Positions 20,447-31,287 of a DNA stretch of 48,500 nucleotides are shown here, piece after piece. How positions within the stretch are numbered: the first letter of the stretch is position 1; every line of letters starts with the position of its first letter. The stretch is from Prorocentrum cordatum (Eukaryota > Sar > Dinophyceae > Prorocentrales > Prorocentraceae), in assembly GCA_963575745.1 (NCBI GenBank), contig CAUYUJ010018709.1, forward strand, positions 1 through 48,500, read 5' to 3'. The notes under the pieces were generated by a model. The model searched no databases. It saw only the letters and a list, made by a program, of their open reading frames with translations, and was not told where the DNA came from. The translations under genes and the position numbers were made by a program.

Positions 20447-20691
20447 TCCCGGAGAGCTCGCTGAGAGCTAAAGGGTTTAAGATTAGAAGCCGGACGGTGG
20501 TGGTGCCTGCCAGGAGCTCTTCCACGGCGGTCCACAGGCCTCATAGAAACTCCGGCGGCCCGGCAGCGCGTCCGGGGGAGCTTCCGGCAAGCTTCCACGC
20601 GTGCCTGCATGCGTGCAGGCACGCATGGAAGCGTTTCTGGCAGCGCTTCCACTGCGCTCCAGGGAGGCCCCCCAGGCTCTCCATGAAAGAT
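20447..20691 (+). repeat. C element, left part, interrupted at GAAAGAT
   Basis: It starts TCCCGGAGAGCTCGCTG and includes the palindrome near 20597-20632. It stops after CATGAAAGAT, where the next C element begins. Intact copies continue TTCCCGTCCCC. Confidence 0.78.
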
Positions 20692-20987
20692 TCCCGGAGA
20701 GCTCGCTGAGAGCTAAAGGGTTTAAGATTAGAAGCCGGACGGTGGTGGTGCCCGCCAGGAGCTCCTCCACGGCGGTCCACGTTCCCCGCAGCGGCTCCGG
20801 TGACCCGGCAACTGGTCCGGGAGAGCTTCCGGCAAGCTTCCACGCGTGCCTGCACGCGTGCAGGCGCGCATGGGGGCGTTTCTGCCAGCGCTTCGGCAGC
20901 GCTGCAGGGGAGCTTCCCAGAGCTCTCCAGGAAAGATTTCCCGTCCCCAAAGGGTTTCTTCGCTCTCCGGGTTTTGGACGCTACCAT
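20692..20987 (+). mobile_element. C element, nearly complete
   Basis: 296 bp from TCCCGGAGAGCTCGCTG to GGACGCTACCAT (AAGT reduced to AT), nested in the previous C at GAT^TTCCCG. It has the central palindrome and the AGCGCTTCGGCAGCGCT hairpin. Confidence 0.8.
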
Positions 20988-21026
20988 ACCTCGTAGAGCT
21001 CTTCGGCATCGATGAGCTAGAGGAAT
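20988..21026 (+). repeat. B head, left half
   Basis: It starts ACCTCGTAGAGCTC and stops at GAGGAAT, where an A element begins. Confidence 0.75.
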
Positions 21027-22249
21027 AACTCGTAGAGCTTCCCTTAGCAAGTTGTTGCTGGAAGCTTAAGAGAAATTCCGGGGCGCTGGAGAGCTAGTTG
21101 GCAAGACAAATCTCGACGGACCTTTTGGTGACTTTTGGTCGGTTGAAAAATTTGTTCTCGAAATTCAACCATTCGTTAGGGCTCTAGTATTTTTTCCCGT
21201 GATATTCGATCTTATTCCCGCTCGCCATCTTGATCTCAGCTCGATCGGGTACCTTTTACTGCCAAAAAGCACACGGGCGGGATCGGCCGTTTCGAGTCAT
21301 CTTGATACGCGTTGTCGGTTTTCTCAAGATAACTCGAGTTTCAGGACAGCTACAGAGCTGGTAAGCACAGCTAATCGGTGTCAGAATGATCAGCCGCGTT
21401 CGCCTGTCCAACCCAGAGGTCTGAACTCGGTCTGCTAGCCGAGCTAGGTCCGCAAACCTGTTCGTATTATTGGAGTCATCTTGACAGACGCTCTCGGTTT
21501 TCTGTATTTAACTCGAGCTACAGGACAGCTACAGAGCTGATGCGTACAGAATCTGATTCAGAATCATCATTCGCGTTTGTCTGTCCAATCCAGAGCTCTG
21601 AACTCGGTCTGTCGCCCGATCTAGAATCGCGAAACTATTCGTATTGTTCGAGTCATCTTGAGAGATGCTGTCGGTTCTCTGCACTTAACTCGGGCTGTAG
21701 GGGGGCTGCATGGCTGGTAATGACAGGAATCGATTCGGAGACATGAGGCGCGTCCGCCTTTCGAATCCAGAGCTCCGAACTCTGTCTGCTGCTCGAAGTA
21801 GGTCCGCGAAACTATTCGTATTGTTCGAGTTATCCTGAGAGGTGCTGTGTGTTTCCTGCACTTAACTCGGGCTGTAGGGGGGGCTGCAGGGCTGGTAATC
21901 ACAGGAATCGATTCAGAGACATCAGACGCGTCCGCCTGTCGCATCGAGAGGTCTGAACTCGGTTTGATACTCGAGCTAGGTTTGCCAAACTATTCGTATT
22001 GTTCGAGTCATCTTGAGAGGTGCTGTCGATTTACGCACGTAGCTCAGGCTGTAGGAGAGCTACAGAGCTCGTACAGAAGACTATCCAGAAGCATCGGGGG
22101 CGTTCGGCTGTTGCATCCGAAAGGTCTGAAATTGGTTGGGCAGAAAAATTTTTTTTTCTGTGTTTTTTTTTCGACATTATATGTTGTCAGGAAGCTCTAC
22201 GAGTCCCCCGGCGGTAACAAGGGTTGACGGTTTACCGCCGGCGCCCAGT
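21027..22249 (+). mobile_element. A element, complete; reference for array order
   Basis: 1223 bp. Phase marks at 21294, 21473, 21650, 21827 and 22006 (spacing 177-179 bp) delimit alpha, delta, beta and beta monomers, then gamma. The 3' arm is followed by cap 22208-22241. With the C elements that follow, it is a near-copy of 19212-20987, about 1.8 kb upstream. Confidence 0.88.
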
Positions 22250-22277
22250 TGGCCGACCCGACCAGAAAGGACAATGT
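22250..22277 (+). repeat. B linker segment, split host
   Basis: TGGCCGACCCGACC to ACAATGT, then a C element. Its likely continuation (GACAACTT) appears 9 kb away at 31288, directly after a C 3' tail. Confidence 0.65.
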
Positions 22278-22526
22278 TCCCGGAGAGCTCGCTGAGAGCT
22301 AAAGGGTTTAAGATTAGAAGCCGGACGGTGGTGGTGCCTGCCAGGAGCTCCTCCACGGCGGTCCACAGGCCTCATAGAAACTCCGGCGGCCCGGCAGCGC
22401 GTCCGGGGGAGCTTCCGGCAAGCTTCCACGCGTGCCTGCATGCGTGCAGGCACGCATGGAAGCGTTTTTTCTGGCAGCGCTTCCACTGCGCTCCAGGGAG
22501 GCCCCCCAAGGCTCTCCATGAAAGAT
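22278..22526 (+). repeat. C element, left part
   Basis: Duplicate of 20447-20691, including the break at CATGAAAGAT. A fitting right part (TTCCCGTCCCCGAG onward) is found at 31239-31287, so this host may span the intervening nest. Confidence 0.75.
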
Positions 22527-22820
22527 TCCCGGAGAGCTCGCTGAGAGCTAAAGGGCTCGAAATTAGAAGCCGGACGGTGGTGGTGCCCGCCAGGAGCTCC
22601 TCCACGGCGGTCCACGTTCCCCGCAGCGGCTCCGGTGACCCGGCAACTGGTCCGGGAGAGCTTCCGGCAAGCTTCCACGCGTGCCTGCACGCGTGCAGGC
22701 ACGCATGGGAGCGTTTCTGCCAGCGCTTCGGCAGCGCTGCAGGGGAGCTTCTCAGAGCTCTCCAGAAAAGATATCCTGTCCCCAAAGGGTCTCTTCGCTC
22801 TTCGGGTTGGCCGCTACCAT
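22527..22820 (+). mobile_element. C element, nearly complete
   Basis: 294 bp, duplicate of 20692-20987. It ends GGCCGCTACCAT. It carries the representative central palindrome 22671-22712. Confidence 0.8.
22671..22712 (+). repeat. 42-bp central palindrome of C
   Basis: Positions 22679-22704 form a perfect 26-bp palindrome built from GCGTGCCTGCAC and its complement. Pairing extends to 22671-22712 with two mismatches (22678/22705 and 22674/22709). Such a sequence could extrude as a cruciform or fold in single strands. Confidence 0.9.
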
Positions 22821-22884
22821 CCCTCGTAGAGCTCTTCGGCATCGATGAGCTAGAGGTGGAAGCTTACGCTGGAAGCTTTAGAGT
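22821..22884 (+). repeat. B-head and A-head scraps
   Basis: 22821-22857 is a B head (CCCTCGTAGAGCTC to GCTAGAGG). 22858-22884 is the later part of an A head hairpin (GGAAGCTT repeated), ending TTTAGAGT before the next A start. Confidence 0.65.
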
Positions 22885-24243
22885 GATTCGTAGAGCTTCC
22901 CTCAGCTAGTTGCTGGAAGCCTAAGAGTAATTCCGGCGCGCTGGAGAGCTAGTTTGACAAGAAAAATCTCGACGGAACTTTTGGTGACTTTTTCCCGGAG
23001 AGCTCGCTGAGAGCTAAAGGGTTTAAGATTAGAAGCACGACGGTGGTGGTGCCCGCCAGCAGCCCATCTCCGCCGGTCCAGAATTCTCGCAGCAGCTCGT
23101 TCGACCCGGCAACGTGTCCGGGAGAGCTTCCGGCAAGCTTCCACGCGTGCCCGCGCGCATGCAGGCACGCGTGGAAGCGTTTTTGGCAGCGCTTCGGAAG
23201 CGCTGCCGGGGAGCCCCCCAGAGCCCCAGAAGAGCTTCATGCGTGCTTCCGTGGGCTTGCCAGAAAGGTTTTCCGGTGTGTGTTCTCTTTGCTCTCCGGG
23301 TTTTGGACGCTATCAAGTGGTCGGTTGAAAATTATGTTCTCAAAATTCAACAATTCATTAGAGCTCTAGTATCTTTTCCCGTGATATTCGATCTTATTCC
23401 CGCTCGCTATCTTAATCTCAGCTCGATCCGGTGAATTTACTATCAAAAAGCACTGTGGCGGGATCGGCCGTTTTGAGTCATCTTGAGACGCGCTGACGGT
23501 TTCCTGAACATAACTCGAGCTTTAGGACAGCTTCAGAGCTGGTAATCACAATGCAGAATGATTAGGCGCGTTCGCCTGTTGAATCTAGAGGTCTGAACTC
23601 GGTCTGTTAGCCGAGCTAGGTCCGCAAACCTATTCGTATTATTGGAGTCATCTTGACACGAACTCTCGGTTTTCTGTACTTAACTCGAGCTGTAGGACAG
23701 CTACAGAGCTGATATATTCACATAAGCCGATTCAGAATCATCAGTTGTGTTTGCCTGGCGAATCCAGAGCTCTGAACTCGGTCTGCTGCCCATAGAATCG
23801 CGAAACTATTCGTATTGGTCAAGTCATCTTGAGAAGTGCTCTCGGGATTCTTCACTCAACTCGCGCTGAGGAGGCTACAGTGCTGGTGGTCACAGAAGTC
23901 GATTTGAAGACATCAGGCGCGTCCGTCTCTCGAATCAAGATCTTGGAACTCGGTCTGCTGCCCGAATTAGGTCTGCGAAACTACTGTATTGTTCGAGTCA
24001 TCCTGAGAGGTGCTGTCGGTTTACTGCACTGAACTCGGGGTAGGGGGCTGCAGGGCTGGTAATGACAGGAGTCGATCCGCAGACATCAGACGCGTCCGCC
24101 TGTCGCATTCAGAGGTCAAAAAATATTCACTATAAGTCGGAATGTTGGTAGTGCTGTCGGTTTTCTCAACTTAAGTCGAGCTAGGAAGCTCTACGAGTCT
24201 CCCGGCGGTAACGAAGGTTGACGGTTTACCGCCGGCGCCCAGT
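22885..24243 (+). mobile_element. A element interrupted by C
   Basis: Variant start GATTCGTAGAGCTTCCC. The left piece ends GACTTTT at 22992 and the right piece resumes GGTCGGTTG at 23319, restoring the usual head. Its array ends in the alternative terminal monomer (AATATTCACTATAAGTCGG), shared with 13240-13320 and 33055-33125. Cap 24202-24235. Confidence 0.85.
22993..23318 (+). mobile_element. C element, complete, 326 bp
   Basis: It starts TCCCGGAGAGCTCGCTG and ends GACGCTATCAAGT. Removing it restores the A head exactly. It contains the near-palindrome around 23141-23178 and a 10-bp stem with CGG loop at 23185-23207. By eye it differs at about nine positions from the inverted 326-bp copy at 24777-25102. 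Confidence 0.92.
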
Positions 24244-25596
24244 TCCGGAGAGCTAGTTGGCAAGAAAATCTCGACGGACCTTTTGGTGACTTTTGGTGTT
24301 CTCAGAATTCAACTATTCGTTAGAGCTCTAGTATTTTTTCCCGTTATATTCGATCTTATTCGCTCTCGCCATCTTGATCTCAGCTCGATCGGGTAGCTTT
24401 TACTGCCAAAAAGCACACGGGCGGGATCGGCCGTTTCGAGTCATCTTGATACGCGTTGTCGGTTTTCTCAAGATAACTCGAGCTTCAGGACAGCTACAGA
24501 GCTGGTAAGCACAACTAATCAACTCAGAATGATCAGCCGCGTTCGCCTGTCGAACCCAGAGGTCTGAACTCGGTCTGCTAGCCGAGCTAGGTCCGCAAAC
24601 CTATTCTTATTATTCGAGTTATCTTGAGAGACGCTCTCGGTTTTCTGTACTTAACTCGAGCTACAGGACAGCTACAGAGCTGATACGTACAGAGTCTGAT
24701 CCAGAATTATCAGTGGCCATTGTCTGTTGAATTCAGAGCTCTGAACTCGGTCTGCTGCCCGATCTAGAATCGCGAAACTTGATAGCGTCCAAAACCCGGA
24801 GAGCAAAGAGAACACACACCGGAAAACCTTTCTGGCAAGCCCACGGAAGCACGCGTGAAGCTCTTCTGGGGCTCTGGGGGGCTTCCCGGCAGCGCTTCCG
24901 AAGCGCTGCCAAAAACGCTTCCACGCGTGCCTGCATGCGTGCGGGCTCGCGTGGAAGCTTGCCGGAAGCTCTCCCGGACACGTTGCCGGGTCGAACGAGC
25001 TGCTGCGAGAATTCTGGACCGGCGGAGATGGGCTGCTGGCGGGCACCACCACCGTCCGGCTTCTCATCTTAAACTTTTTAGCTCTCAGCGAGCTCTCCGG
25101 GAACTATTTGTATGCTTCGAGTCATCTTGAGAGATGCTGTCGGTTCTCTGCACTTAACTCTGGCTGTGGGGGGGCTGCATGGCTGGTAATCATTGTAATC
25201 GATTTGAAGACATCAGTTGCGTCCGCATTTCGAATCCAGAGCTCCGAACTCTGTCTGCTGCCCGAACTAGGTCCGCGAAACTATTGGCATTGTTCGAGTC
25301 ACCTGAGAGGTGCTGTCAGTTTCCTGCATTTAACTCGGGCTGTAGGGGGGCTGCAGGGCTGGTAATCACAGCAATCGATTCGGAGACATCAGGTGTGTCC
25401 GCCTGTCGCATGCAGAGGTCTGAACCCGGTCTGATACTCGAGCTAGGTTTGCCAAACTATTCGTATTGTTCGAATCTTGAGAGGTGCTGTCGATTTACGC
25501 ACGTAACTCGGGCTGCAGGAGAGCTACAGAGCTCGTGCAGAAAACAATCCAGAAGCATCGGGGGCGTTCGGCTGCTACATCGGAGAGGTCTGGAAT
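24244..25596 (+). mobile_element. A element interrupted by inverted C, cap missing
   Basis: It resumes at AAT^TCCGGAG. The delta monomer is split at 24776/25103 by an inverted C element; the flanks rejoin as GCGAA and ACTATTTG. Two betas and most of gamma follow, then GGTCTGGAAT, where a B3 element starts. The host does not resume afterwards, so exchange or deletion is likely. Confidence 0.82.
24777..25102 (-). mobile_element. C element, complete, inverted, 326 bp
   Basis: Same length as 22993-23318 and about 97% identical in the opposite orientation. On the minus strand it begins after AATAGT and the host continues TTCGCG, so no target duplication longer than one base is present. Confidence 0.92.
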
Positions 25597-25991
25597 ACCT
25601 CGTAGAGCTTTTCGGCATCGAGGAGCTAGAAGAATTCCGGCGCGGGGTGGAGCTAGTTGGTCGACCCGATCAGAAGGACAATGTGACAACTTTTGGGTGG
25701 TTTTGCAAATATTTGAAAGATATTTGACCATTTATTTTGAGAAAGTAGATTTTTCGCACCTGCGAACGACTATGAGGGCCTCTCCGTCTTCATATGAGCT
25801 CTCTAGGTGCACTTTTACTATCAGAACACTTGGCGAAACCAAGTTCATGTCGACATGAAAAAAATGTTTTCTCTTTTTCGAAAAATCCTTCCAGAAGCCC
25901 TCTCTTTTGATGCTGAGCACTCTTACGCGTGCAAGGAGCTCTACGAGGTTCCCGGCGGTGACCAGGTTGACGGTTCACCGCCGGCGCCAGT
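25597..25991 (+). mobile_element. B3 element, complete
   Basis: 395 bp: ACCTCGTAGAGCTT start, B3 body, GAGCTCTACGAGGT arm, cap 25952-25984, end CCAGT. Confidence 0.87.
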
Positions 25992-25994
25992 AAT

Positions 25995-26376
25995 ACCTCG
26001 TAGAGCTCTTCGGCATCGATGAGCTAGAGGAATTCCGGCGCGGGGTGGGGCTAGTTGGTCGACCCGGCCAGAAAGGACAAAGTGGTAACTTTTCTGGGTG
26101 GTTTTGCAATTTTTTGAAAGATATGTGACAATTCATTTTGATAAAGCAGATTTTTACTCCGAGCATTGGTATCTTAGCTTTGTTCTCTGAGCAGCTCTAC
26201 TATCGAAACACTTGGAGGAACCATCTTCATGTCGACACGAAAAAAAACAATTTTTCCCTTTTTTGAGAAATGTTTCGATAAGCTCTCTCTTTCGGTTCTG
26301 AGCACTCTTACACGTAAAAGGAGCTCTACGAGGTTCCCGGCAGTGGCCAGGTTGACGGTTCACCGCCGGCGCCAGT
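25995..26376 (+). mobile_element. B element, B1/B4 front with B3 end
   Basis: 382 bp. The front has TTTTTACTCCGAGCATTGG (B1/B4 type); from about 26205 it switches to the B3 sequence (ACTATCGAAACACTTGG). Cap 26337-26369 has left arm CCGGCAGTGG with two changes. It is nested in an A head: AAT before it (25992-25994), TCCGGGGCGC after it. Confidence 0.82.
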
Positions 26377-28764
26377 TCCGGGGCGCTGGAGAGCTAGTTG
26401 GCAAGAAAAATCTCGACCGACCTTTTGGTGAGTTTTGGTCGGTTGAAAATTTTGTTTTCGAAATTCAAGCATTCGTTAGGGCTCTAGTATTTTTTCCCGT
26501 GATATTCGATCTTATTTCTGCTCGCCATCTTGATTTCAGCTCGATCGGGTACCTTTTACTGCCAAAAAGCACTCTGGCGGATCGGCCGTTTCCAGTTATC
26601 TTGATACGCGCTGTCGATATATTGGACTCAACTAGAGATATAGGACATCTACAGAGCTGGTAAGCACAGCTCATCGATTCGGAATGATCCGGCGCGTTCG
26701 TCTGTTGCATCCAGAGGTCTGATCTCGGTCTGCTAGCCGAGCTAGGTTCGCAAACCTATTCGTATTATTCGAGTCATCTTGACAGGTGCTCTCGATTTTC
26801 TGTACTGAACTCGAGCTATAGGACATCTACAGAGCTGACACGTACAGAAATCGATTCAGAATCATCAGGCGCGTTCGTCTGTCGAATCTAGAGCTCTGAA
26901 CTCAGTCTGCTGCCCGATCCAGAATAACTCGTAGAGCTTCCCTTAGCAAGTTGTTGCTGGAAGCTTAAGAGTAATTCCGGGGCGCTGGAGAGCTAGTTGG
27001 CAAGAAAAATCTCGACGGAGCTTTTGGTGACTTTTGGTCGGTTGAAAATTTGATTCTTAAGATTTAACCATTCGTTCGAGCTCTAGTATTTTTTCCCGTG
27101 ATATTCGATCTTATTCCCGCTCGCCATCTTGATCTCAGCTCGCTCGGGTACCTTTTACTGCCAAAAAGCACTCCGGCAGGATCAGCCGTTTCGAGTTATC
27201 TTGATACGCGGTGTCGGTTTTCTCAAGATAACTCGAGCTTCAGGACAGCTACAGAGCTGGTAAGCACAGCTAATCGATCCAGAATGATCAGGCGCGTTCG
27301 TCTGCTGAACCCAGAGGTCTGAACTCGGTCTGCTAGCCGAGCTAGGTCCGCAAACCTATTGGTATTATTCGAGTCATCTTGACAGACGCTCTCGGTTTTC
27401 TGTACTTAACTCGAACTACAGGACAGCTACAGAGCTGATACGTACAGAGTCTGATTCAGAATCATCAGTGGCTGTTGTCAGTTGAATCAGAGCTCTGAAC
27501 TCGGTCTGCTGCCCGATCTAGAATCGCGAAACTATTCGTATTGGTCGAGTCATCTTGAGAGATGCTCTCGGTTCTCAGCACTTAACTCGGGCTGTAAGGG
27601 GGGCTGCATGGCTGGTAATCACTGGAATCGATTCGGGGACATCAGGCGCGTCCGCCTTTCGAATCCAGAGCTCTGAACTCGGTCTGCTGCCCGAACTAGG
27701 TCCGCGAAACTATTCGTATTGTTCGAGTTATCCTGAGAGGTGCTGTCGGTTTCCTGCACTTAACTCGGGCTGTAGGGGGGGCTGCAGGGCTGGTAATCAC
27801 AGGAATCGATTCAGAGAGATCAGACGCGTCTGTCTGTCGCATGGAGAGGTCTGAACTCGGTCTGATACTCGAGCTAGGTTTGCCAAACTATTCGTGTTCT
27901 TCGAGTCATCTTGAGAGGTGCTGTCGATTTACGCACGTAACCCGACCTGTAGGAGAGCTACAGAGCTCGTACAGAAGACAATCCAGAAGCATCGGGGGCG
28001 TTCGGCTGTTGCATCCGAGAGGTCTGAAATTGCTTGGGCTGAAGAAACTAGTTTTTTTCTGTGTAATTCTTTCAGACATTATATGTTGTCAGGAAGCTCT
28101 ACGAGTCCCCCGGCGGTAACAAAGGTTGACGGTTTACCGCCGGCGCCCACTCGCGAAACTGTTCGTATTGTTCGAGTCATCTTGAGAGATGCTGTCGGTT
28201 TTCTGCACTGAACTCGGGCTGTAGGGGGGCTGCAGTGCTGGTGGTGACATTAATCGATTTGGAGACATGAGGCGCGTTCGTGTGTGGAATCCAGAGCTCG
28301 GAACTCGCTCTGCAGCCCGAACTAGGTCTGCGAAACTGTTCGTATTGTTCGAGTCATCCTAAAAGATGCTGTCGGCTTTCTGCACTTAACTCGGGCTGTA
28401 GGGGGGCTGCAGGGCTGGTAATCACAGAAATCGATTCGGAGACATCAGGCGCGTCCGCCTGTTGCATTGAGAGGTCTGATAATCGAGCTAGATTCGCGCA
28501 ACTATTTGTATTGTTCGAGTGATCTTGAGAGCTGCTGTCTGTCGATTTTCGCACGTAACTCGGGCTGTAGGAAAGCTACAGAGCTCGTAGAGAAGACCAT
28601 CCAGAAGCATCGGGGGCTGTTCGGCTGTTGCGTCGAGGTCTGAAATCGCTTGGGCTGAAAAACTATACGTTATCTGCAATTTTTTTCGACATTATATTTT
28701 GTCAGGAAGCTCTACGAGTCTCCCGGCGGTAAGAAAGGTTGACGGTTTACCGCCGGCGCCCAGT
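26377..28764 (+). mobile_element. A element interrupted by another A
   Basis: Left piece 26377-26935 ends in a delta monomer at CCAGAAT. Right piece 28152-28764 begins CGCGAAACTG and completes beta, beta and gamma; cap 28723-28756. Together about 1172 bp, as expected for an A copy whose first ~50 bp lie before the nested B element. Confidence 0.86.
26936..28151 (+). mobile_element. A element, complete, nested in A
   Basis: 1216 bp. Full head, alpha, delta, two betas, gamma. Cap 28110-28143; the tail ends CCCACT, a variant of CCCAGT. It is inserted in the host delta monomer at AGAAT^CGCG. Confidence 0.9.
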
Positions 28765-29313
28765 TCCGGGGCGCTGGAGAGCTAGTTGGCAAGAAAAATC
28801 TCGACGGACATTTTGAGGACTTTTGGTCGGTTGAAAATTTTGTTCTCAAAATTCAACCATTCGTTAGAGCTCTAGTATTTTTTCCCGTGATATTCGATCA
28901 TTTTCCCGCTCGCCATCTTCATCTCAGCTCGATCGGGTAGCTTTTACTGCCAAAAAGCACTGCGGCGGGATCGGCCGTTTCGAGTCATCTTGATTCGCGC
29001 TGTCGGTATACTGAACTTAACTCGAGATATAGGACAGCTACAGAGCTGGTAAGCACACCTCATCAGGCGCGTTCAGCTGTTCCAACCAGAGGTCTGAACT
29101 CGGTCTGCTAGCCGAGCTAGGTCCGCAAACCTATTCGTATTATTCGAGTCATCTTGACAGGCGGCGTTCGGTTGTTGCATACGAGAGGTCTGAAATTACT
29201 TGGGCTGCAGAACTTTTTTTGTGTGTAGTTTTTTTCGACATCATATGTTGTCAGGAAGCTCTACGAGTCCCCCGGCGGTAAGAAAGGTTGACGGTTTACC
29301 GCCGGCGCCCAGT
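28765..29313 (+). repeat. Miniature A element, internal deletion
   Basis: 549 bp. It resumes at AAT^TCCGGGG, keeps the head and one alpha monomer, then jumps at about 29160 from a delta start (TCTTGACAG) into gamma (GCGGCGTTCGG). Cap 29272-29305 is intact. Confidence 0.82.
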
Positions 29314-30877
29314 AACTCGTAGAGCTTCCCTTAGCAAGATATTGCTGGAAGCTTAAGAGCAATACTTCGTAGAGTTCTTCGACATCGATGAGCTAGAGGA
29401 ATTCCGGCGCGGGGTGGAGCTAGTTGGGCGACCCGGCCAGACAGGACAAAGTGACAACTTTTGGGGGTTGATATTTGACCATTCATTTTGAGAAAGCAGA
29501 TTTTTCGCACCTGCAGACGACTATAATGGCCTCTGCGTCTTAATATGAGCCCTCTAGATGCACTTTTACTATCAAAACACTTGGCGAAACCAACTTGATG
29601 TCGACATGAAAAAAAACATGTTTTCTCTTTTTCGAGAAATGCTTCCAGAAGCCCTCGCTTTCGATGCTGAGCACTCCTATGCGTGCTACGTGCTGTACGA
29701 GGTCCCCGGCGGTGACCAGGTTGCCGTTTTACCGCCGGCGCCAGTTCCGGGGCGCGGGAGAGCTAGTTGGCAAGAAAAATCTCGACGGACCTTTTGATGA
29801 CTTTTGATCGGTTGAAAATTTTGTTCTCGAAATTCTTCGTTAGAGCTCTAGTATTTTTTCCCGTGATATTCGATCTTATTCCCGCTCGCCATCTTGATCT
29901 GAGCTCGATCGGGTACCTTTTACTGCCAAAAAGCGTCGAGGCGGGATCGGCCGTTTCGGGTCATCTTGTCACGCGCTGCCGGTTTTCTCAAGATAACTCG
30001 AGTTTCAGGACAGCTACAGAGCTGGTGCGCACAGCTAATCGATTCAGAATGATCAGGCGCGTTCGCCTGTTGAACCGAGAGGTCTGAACTCGGTCTGCTA
30101 GCCGAGCTAGGTCCGCAAACCTATTCGTATTATTCGAGTCATCTTTACAGACGCTCTCGGTTTTCTGTACTTAAGAGCTGATACGTACAGAATCTGATTC
30201 AGAATCATCAGTGGCTCTGTTGAACTCAGAGCTCTGAACTCGGTCTGCTGCCCGATCTAGAATCGCGAAACTATTCGTATTGTTCGAGTCATCTTGAGAG
30301 ATGCTGTCGGTTCTCTGCACTCAACTCGGTTTGTGGGGGGCCTGGTAATCACTGGAATCGATTCGGAGACATCAGGTGCGTCCGTCTTTCGAATCTAAAG
30401 CTCCGAACTCTGTCTGCTGCCCGAACTAGGTCCGCGAAACTATTCGTATTGTTCGAGTCATCCTGAGAGGTGCTGTCCGTTTCCTGCACTTAACTCGGGC
30501 TGTAGGGGGGCTGCAGGGCTGGTAATCACAGGAATCGATTCAGAGACATCAGACGCGTCCGCCTGTCGCATGCAGAGGTCTGAACTCGGTCTGATACTCG
30601 AGCTAGGTTTGCCAGACTATTCGTATTGTTCGGGTCATCGTGAGAGGTGCTGTCGATTTACGCACGTAGCTCGGGCTGTAGAAGAGCTACAGAGCTCGTA
30701 CAGAAGACAATCCAAAAGCATCGGGGGCGTTCGGCTGTTACATCGGAGAGGTCTGAAATTGCTTGGGCTGAAAAACTATTTTTTCAGTGTAATTTTTTTC
30801 GACATTATAGGTTGTCAGGAAGCTCTACGAGTCCCCCGGCGGTAACGAAGGTTGACGGTTTACCGCCGGCGCCCAGT
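29314..30877 (+). mobile_element. A element interrupted by B3
   Basis: Left piece 29314-29363 (AACTCGTAGAGC to GAGCAAT), right piece 29746-30877 (TCCGGGGCGCGG onward), together 1182 bp. Cap 30836-30869. Confidence 0.88.
29364..29745 (+). mobile_element. B3 element, complete, recombinant cap
   Basis: 382 bp, start ACTTCGTAGAGTTC. Cap 29706-29738 pairs a GTGA left arm with a TTAC right arm, giving a G-T pair; the loop reads GGTTGCCGTT. It is nested in the A head at CAAT^TCC. Confidence 0.87.
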
Positions 30878-31238
30878 TCCGGCGCGGGGTGGAGCTAGTT
30901 GGTCGACCCGGCCAGAAAGGACAAAGTGGTACCTTTTGGGTGGTTTTGCAATTTTTTCAAAGATATTTGACAATTCATTTTGAGAAAGCAGATTTTTCGC
31001 ACCTGTAAACGACTATGAGGGCCTCTCTGTCTTAGTATGAGCTCTGTAGGCGCACTTTTACTATCAAAACACTTGGCGGAACCTTCTTCATGTCGACACG
31101 AGAAAAAATCATTTTTTCTCTTTTTCGAGAAATGCTTCCAGAAGCTCTCTCTTTCGACTCCGAGCACTCTTACGCGTGAAATGAGCTCTACGAGGTTCCC
31201 GGCGGTGACCAGGTTGACGGTTCACCGCCGGCGCCAGT
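30878..31238 (+). repeat. B3 element, right part
   Basis: It resumes at GAAT^TCCGGCGCGG. B3 body, cap 31199-31231. Nearly the same body as 31296-31694. Confidence 0.82.
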
Positions 31239-31287
31239 TTCCCGTCCCCGAGATTCTCTTTGCTCTGCGGGTTTTGGACGCTGCCAT
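31239..31287 (+). repeat. C element 3' tail, right part of a host
   Basis: TTCCCGTCCCCGAG to GGACGCTGCCAT, the exact part missing from the C copies broken at GAAAGAT (20691 and 22526). Confidence 0.75.

Noticed and set aside
22136-22909. 257-codon open frame, the longest in the window
   Set aside because: It runs from a B linker through two GC-rich C copies, encodes repeated Ala/Arg/His/Cys-rich peptides from the palindrome, and similar frames appear in both strands of other C copies. GC-rich repeats lack stops by composition.
22993-23318. C as a canonical Helitron
   Set aside because: It starts TC and inserts without duplication, but the end is CAAGT rather than CTRR and only a weak 4-bp stem (TTGG/CCAA) lies near the 3' end.
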